From positions 62,001-126,000 of the forward strand of contig CAXTEJ010000002.1 of the NCBI GenBank assembly GCA_964243295.1: DNA of 64,000 nucleotides. Direction: 5' to 3'. Position numbers and translations under genes: made by a program. Of the stretch, positions 60,867 through 64,000 are shown piece after piece. Within the stretch, counting starts at the first letter, position 1; every line of letters starts with the position of its first letter. The stretch is from CAXTEJ01 sp964243295 (GTDB lineage Bacteria; Actinomycetota; Actinomycetes; Actinomycetales; Angustibacteraceae). The notes below the pieces were generated by a model, which did not search any database, had not been told where the DNA came from, and saw nothing but the letters and a program-made list of their open reading frames with translations.

Positions 60867-61871
60867 ATGACCATCGCGTCGCAGGCCGCCGAGCAGGAGA
60901 CGCCCGTCAGCACCACGGCGGTCACCGGGGTCGCGGGCCGCTCCCCGGCCCAGATCGCCTGGGGACGGCTGCGCCGCGACAAGGTCGGCGTGATCAGCCT
61001 GGCCGTCATCGTCGGCGTCATCCTGCTCGCGGTGTTCGCGCCCGTCATCACCCGGGCACTGGGCCTGTCGACCGGCTTCGCCGACAACCTCAGCTCGCTG
61101 ATCGGCGACGGCGGCAGGCCGATCCACGGCCCGCTCAACAGCGGCATCGAGCTCAGCCACCCGCTCGGCATCGAGCCGTCCACCGGTCGTGACATCCTGG
61201 CCCGGCTGCTCTACGGCGCCCGCATCTCGCTGCTGGTGGCCGGCCTCGGCACGATGCTGACCGTGCTGCTCGGTGTGACGATCGGCATCATCGCCGGCTA
61301 CTCGGGCGGCCGGATCGACGCGGCGCTCGGCCAGGTGATGGACCTCATCCTCAGCTTCCCCACCCTCATCCTGCTGATCTCGCTGAGCACCATCGTGCTG
61401 CAGGTCATGGACGACAAGCTGGGGCTCACGGGCAACGCCGCCCGCATCACGTTCATCATCGTGCTCTTCGGGTTGTTCGGCTGGCCCTACCTCGCGCGCA
61501 TCATCCGTGGTCAGGTGCTGAGCCTGCGCGAGCGAGAGTTCGTCGAGGCCGCGATCTCGATGGGCGCGTCCACGCCGCGCATCATGGTCAGGGAGATCCT
61601 GCCCAACCTGTGGGTGCCCATCACCATCTACGCCACTCTCCTGCTGCCGCAGTACATCTCGGCCGAGGCGGCGCTGTCGTTCCTCGGCGTGGGTGTCGGC
61701 GAGCCCACCCCCACCTGGGGCCGGATGCTGGCCGACTCGGTCCTGTACTACCGGATCGACCCGCTCTACCTGTTCATCCCGGGCCTGGCCCTGTTCATCA
61801 CGGTGCTCGCGTTCAACTTGCTTGGTGACTCGGTACGCGACGCGCTCGACCCGCGCGCCGGCCGCAGCTGA
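60867..61871 (+). CDS. Peptide/nickel ABC transporter permease (DppC/OppC type)
   Basis: 334 residues, six membrane helices plus the N-terminal OppC-like extension (AWGRLRRDKVGVISLAVIVG). The EAA loop, which docks the ATPase, is EFVEAAISMGASTPRIMVRE followed by ILPNL, and the HPLGIEPSTGRDILARLLYG segment is typical of DppC. ATG at 60867 follows GAGAGGCTTTCCGTCGAG. It comes first in an importer operon ahead of the binding protein, which is not the usual order. The ATPase genes are not in the window. Confidence 0.92.
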   Translation: MTIASQAAEQETPVSTTAVTGVAGRSPAQIAWGRLRRDKVGVISLAVIVGVILLAVFAPVITRALGLSTGFADNLSSLIGDGGRPIHGPLNSGIELSHPLGIEPSTGRDILARLLYGARISLLVAGLGTMLTVLLGVTIGIIAGYSGGRIDAALGQVMDLILSFPTLILLISLSTIVLQVMDDKLGLTGNAARITFIIVLFGLFGWPYLARIIRGQVLSLREREFVEAAISMGASTPRIMVREILPNLWVPITIYATLLLPQYISAEAALSFLGVGVGEPTPTWGRMLADSVLYYRIDPLYLFIPGLALFITVLAFNLLGDSVRDALDPRAGRS

Positions 61872-61977
61872 CCGACGCACCACCACAACGTCCCGGCCCC
61901 AGGCCGGGAACGGATCCCCGCAGGGGGGACCGATCGAGTCGGGGGACCGCCCCGGTTCTTCAACACGGAGGAAACAC

Positions 61978-63747
61978 ATGGGCAAGGCCAAGACCGGCCT
62001 TCGTTACGTGGCCATCGCCTCAGCCGGCGCGCTCGCGCTCGCTGCGTGCGGTGGCGGTAGCGACGACGATTCCACGGGCGGCGCCACGAGCGGCTCCAGC
62101 GCCGACGCGCAGACCGGTGGCACGCTGACGTTCCTCGCCAACGAGGAGCAGATTGCGCACCTGGACCCGCAGCGCAACTACACCGGTGAGGACCTCGCGT
62201 TCTCCAGCGCCTACCTCACCCGGACGCTGACGGCGTACAAGGTGAGCAAGGACCAGACCGAGGCGGGCGGGATCGTTCCTGACCTCGCCACCGACACGGG
62301 CAAGCCCACCGAGGGCGGCAAGACCTGGGCGTTCACGCTCAAGGACGGCGCGAAGTTCGAGGACGGCGCGGCGATCACCTGCGCCGACGTCAAGTACGGC
62401 GTCTCGCGCACGTTCGCCCAGAGCGTCATCACCGACGGCCCCACCTACGCGATCAGCCTGCTCGACATCCCGAAGGACGCCGAGGGCAACTCCACCTACC
62501 TCGGCCCCTACGAGACGGCCAAGAACGACACGGGTGCCTTCGACAAGGCCGTCGAGTGCTCGCCCGACAACAAGACGATCACGTTCCACCTCGCCAAGCC
62601 GGCCGGTGACTTCAACTACACCACCACGCTGACGTCGTTCTCCCCGGTGCCCAAGGCCAAGGACACCGGCGAGAAGTACGACGACAAGCCGGTCTCGAGC
62701 GGGCCGTACAAGATCAGCGAGTACACCAAGGGTTCGCAGCTGGTGCTCGACAAGAACCCGAACTGGTCGGCCACCGAGGACACCTACCGCCACCAGTACC
62801 CCGACAAGATCGTCTACAAGTTCTCGCTCGAGACCAGCGTCATCGACCAGCGGCTGCAGGCCGACCAGGGCGAGGACCAGAGCGCGCTGCAGGGCAACGC
62901 CCAGATGGACACGGCCTCGCTGACGACCGTCTTCAACGACCCTCGCTTCGAGGACCGTCGGGTCAACGAGTACGACCCCTACGTGCGCTACATCGCCATC
63001 AACGTCAAGAAGGTGCCGAACCTCAAGCACCGCCAGGCGCTGATGGCCGCGCTCGACCGGGCGCAGATCCTGACGATCGCCGGTGGCTCCTACGCCGGTG
63101 ACCTCGCCGACGGCGTCATCAAGCCCAACCTGGCCGCCGACTACGCCAAGTCGGGCCTGTGGGAGGGGCTGCTGGGCGAGCCCGTGCCCGACAACGGCAA
63201 CCCCGAGCTGGCGAAGAAGCTCATCGCCGAGTCCGGCGAGCCGATGCCGGCGATCACCTACGACTACGGCAAGACGCCGGACGCCGACAAGAGCGCCGCG
63301 GCCCTGCAGTCGTCGATGGCCAGGGCCGGCATCAAGGTGACGCTCAACGGCATCGAGCCCGGCAAGTACTACGCGACCGTGCTCGACCCGACCAAGGAGC
63401 ACGAGCTCGCCGTCTCCGGCTGGGGCCCGGACTGGACCAACGCGTCCACCGTCATCCCCGAGCTGTTCACCCCGGCCGGCGGCTTCAACCTCTCGCAGGC
63501 CGACGACAAGGCGTTCACCGCCGAGTCCGACGCGGCGAAGGCCGAGACCGACCGCGCCAAGCAGGGGATGATGTGGAAGGAGCTCAACAAGAAGGCCATG
63601 GCCAACGCGTGGGCGATCCCGACCCGGTTCGAGCGGGCGCAGCGACTGGCCGGCTCGAAGGTCGGCTCCGTGAGCGGTGACGGCAAGGTCTACATCTGGG
63701 CGCCGTACGGCTCCTGGAGCTACTCGGACCTGTACGTCAAGAAGTGA
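61978..63747 (+). CDS. Peptide ABC transporter substrate-binding lipoprotein (DppA/OppA type, SBP family 5)
   Basis: 589 residues. A lipoprotein signal ends at ALALAACGGGS (Cys near residue 24), then a Ser/Thr/Gly/Asp linker and a family-5 binding domain: ANEEQIAHLDPQRNYTGEDL, WAFTLKDGAKFEDGAAITCA and VKYGVSRTF, LKHRQALMAALDRAQI, and SGWGPDWTNASTV. It should bind peptides or similar solutes outside the membrane. ATG at 61978 follows GGAGGAAACAC, one of the strongest Shine-Dalgarno sites here, fitting high expression. A 14-bp hairpin follows the stop before the next permease. Confidence 0.93.
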   Translation: MGKAKTGLRYVAIASAGALALAACGGGSDDDSTGGATSGSSADAQTGGTLTFLANEEQIAHLDPQRNYTGEDLAFSSAYLTRTLTAYKVSKDQTEAGGIVPDLATDTGKPTEGGKTWAFTLKDGAKFEDGAAITCADVKYGVSRTFAQSVITDGPTYAISLLDIPKDAEGNSTYLGPYETAKNDTGAFDKAVECSPDNKTITFHLAKPAGDFNYTTTLTSFSPVPKAKDTGEKYDDKPVSSGPYKISEYTKGSQLVLDKNPNWSATEDTYRHQYPDKIVYKFSLETSVIDQRLQADQGEDQSALQGNAQMDTASLTTVFNDPRFEDRRVNEYDPYVRYIAINVKKVPNLKHRQALMAALDRAQILTIAGGSYAGDLADGVIKPNLAADYAKSGLWEGLLGEPVPDNGNPELAKKLIAESGEPMPAITYDYGKTPDADKSAAALQSSMARAGIKVTLNGIEPGKYYATVLDPTKEHELAVSGWGPDWTNASTVIPELFTPAGGFNLSQADDKAFTAESDAAKAETDRAKQGMMWKELNKKAMANAWAIPTRFERAQRLAGSKVGSVSGDGKVYIWAPYGSWSYSDLYVKK

Positions 63748-63759
63748 CAGCCTGACCGT

Positions 63760-63810
63760 GGCCCGTGGCCCGGTGGAACAGGTCCTCGGACCACCGCCGG
63801 GCCACGGGCC
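63760..63810 (+). terminator. Intra-operon stem-loop after the binding-protein gene
   Basis: GGCCCGTGGCCCGG (63760-63773) and CCGGGCCACGGGCC (63797-63810) are exact complements around 23 bases that contain a smaller GGTCC/GGACC stem. It is well placed to stabilise the binding-protein mRNA or reduce read-through to the permease. Confidence 0.75.
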
Positions 63811-63872
63811 GCCCCCCTGCCCGACACGCGTGCCCGGCACGCACCCCACACCAGACCGACCCGGAGGCAGCC

Positions 63873-64000
63873 GTGGGCTCCTACATCGTCCGACGTCTGA
63901 TCGGCATGGTGCTGCTCCTGATCGCGCTGAGCATGATCGTGTTCCTGCTCTTCTCAGCGCTGCCCACCAACCCCGCCGCGCTGACCTGCGGCAAGCAGTG
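63873..64000 (+). CDS. Peptide ABC transporter permease (DppB/OppB type), N-terminus only
   Basis: Only the first 42 codons are in the window: a short cytosolic YIVRRLIGMV start and the first helix LLLIALSMIVFLLFSALPTN followed by PAALTCGKQ, as in DppB permeases, where a large outer loop follows the first helix. GTG at 63873 follows CGGAGGCAGCC. It would pair with the DppC-type permease at 60867. The gene continues past the right edge. Confidence 0.88.
   Translation, partial: MGSYIVRRLIGMVLLLIALSMIVFLLFSALPTNPAALTCGKQ

Overview
The window is chromosomal DNA from a high-GC Gram-positive actinomycete. The evidence is the GC-saturated third codon positions, many GTG starts, a mycothiol-conjugate amidase (mca), an actinobacterial DUF set (DUF4307, DUF4245, DUF7455, DUF4331), GAF-ANTAR regulators and many leaderless genes. 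At least a dozen starts lie 6-9 nt after a -10-like box. Mycothiol places it in Actinomycetia; genus cannot be read from the sequence. I saw no rRNA, tRNA, CRISPR array or intact insertion sequence.

Layout. 1-9.3 kb: msrA (cut by the left edge), YczE-like membrane protein, metB, an orphan GlmL/MutL-type ATPase, a small helical protein coupled to a DUF1023-like hydrolase, ilvA, and a DrrAB-type ABC exporter. 9.3-12.4 kb: a luciferase-like flavin monooxygenase fused to a hemerythrin domain, then a TetR regulator facing an NAD(P)-binding protein across two matching palindromes. 12.4-17 kb: a glycosylase-like protein, a DUF5131 protein, then a decay zone with a broken NmrA-like gene, an intact TetR, an MFS remnant joined to a MerR tail, and a broken aldo/keto reductase. 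17-25 kb: conserved core with greA, DUF4307, mca, a hydrolase, DUF7455, trhA-like, uppS, PIN-PhoH and a secreted lysozyme-like protein behind a CRP-type site.

25-31.1 kb: an accessory island with visibly lower GC. It holds two divergent sigma-factor/membrane-protein pairs (one sigma frameshifted), a hydrolase between direct repeats, a P-loop kinase, two broken resistance-like genes and four copies of a 27-bp element. 31.1-46.6 kb: fumC, FNT channel, prolyl-aminopeptidase-like hydrolase, 7TM-PAS-PP2C phosphatase, lipoprotein, DUF4331 protein, PfkB kinase, DUF4245, xseBA, ispH, rmuC, a LuxR regulator fused to a hydrolase fold, and a methyltransferase. 46.7-52.5 kb: four GAF-ANTAR proteins and one stand-alone ANTAR protein around ychF. 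52.6-58.6 kb: an altered polysaccharide deacetylase, a YcaO protein, a repeat-rich secreted M15-like protein, a VIT-family transporter, pterin dehydratase and NUDIX. 58.7-64 kb: typA, a strong terminator, and a peptide ABC importer in the order permease, binding protein, permease (the last cut by the right edge).

The most unusual items are the monooxygenase-hemerythrin fusion read from a start coupled to an 8-codon minicistron, the same coupling at xseA, the LuxR protein whose hydrolase fold has Ala where the nucleophilic Ser should be, the punctuated accessory island, and the sigma/membrane pair whose frameshift leaves the two in one frame.
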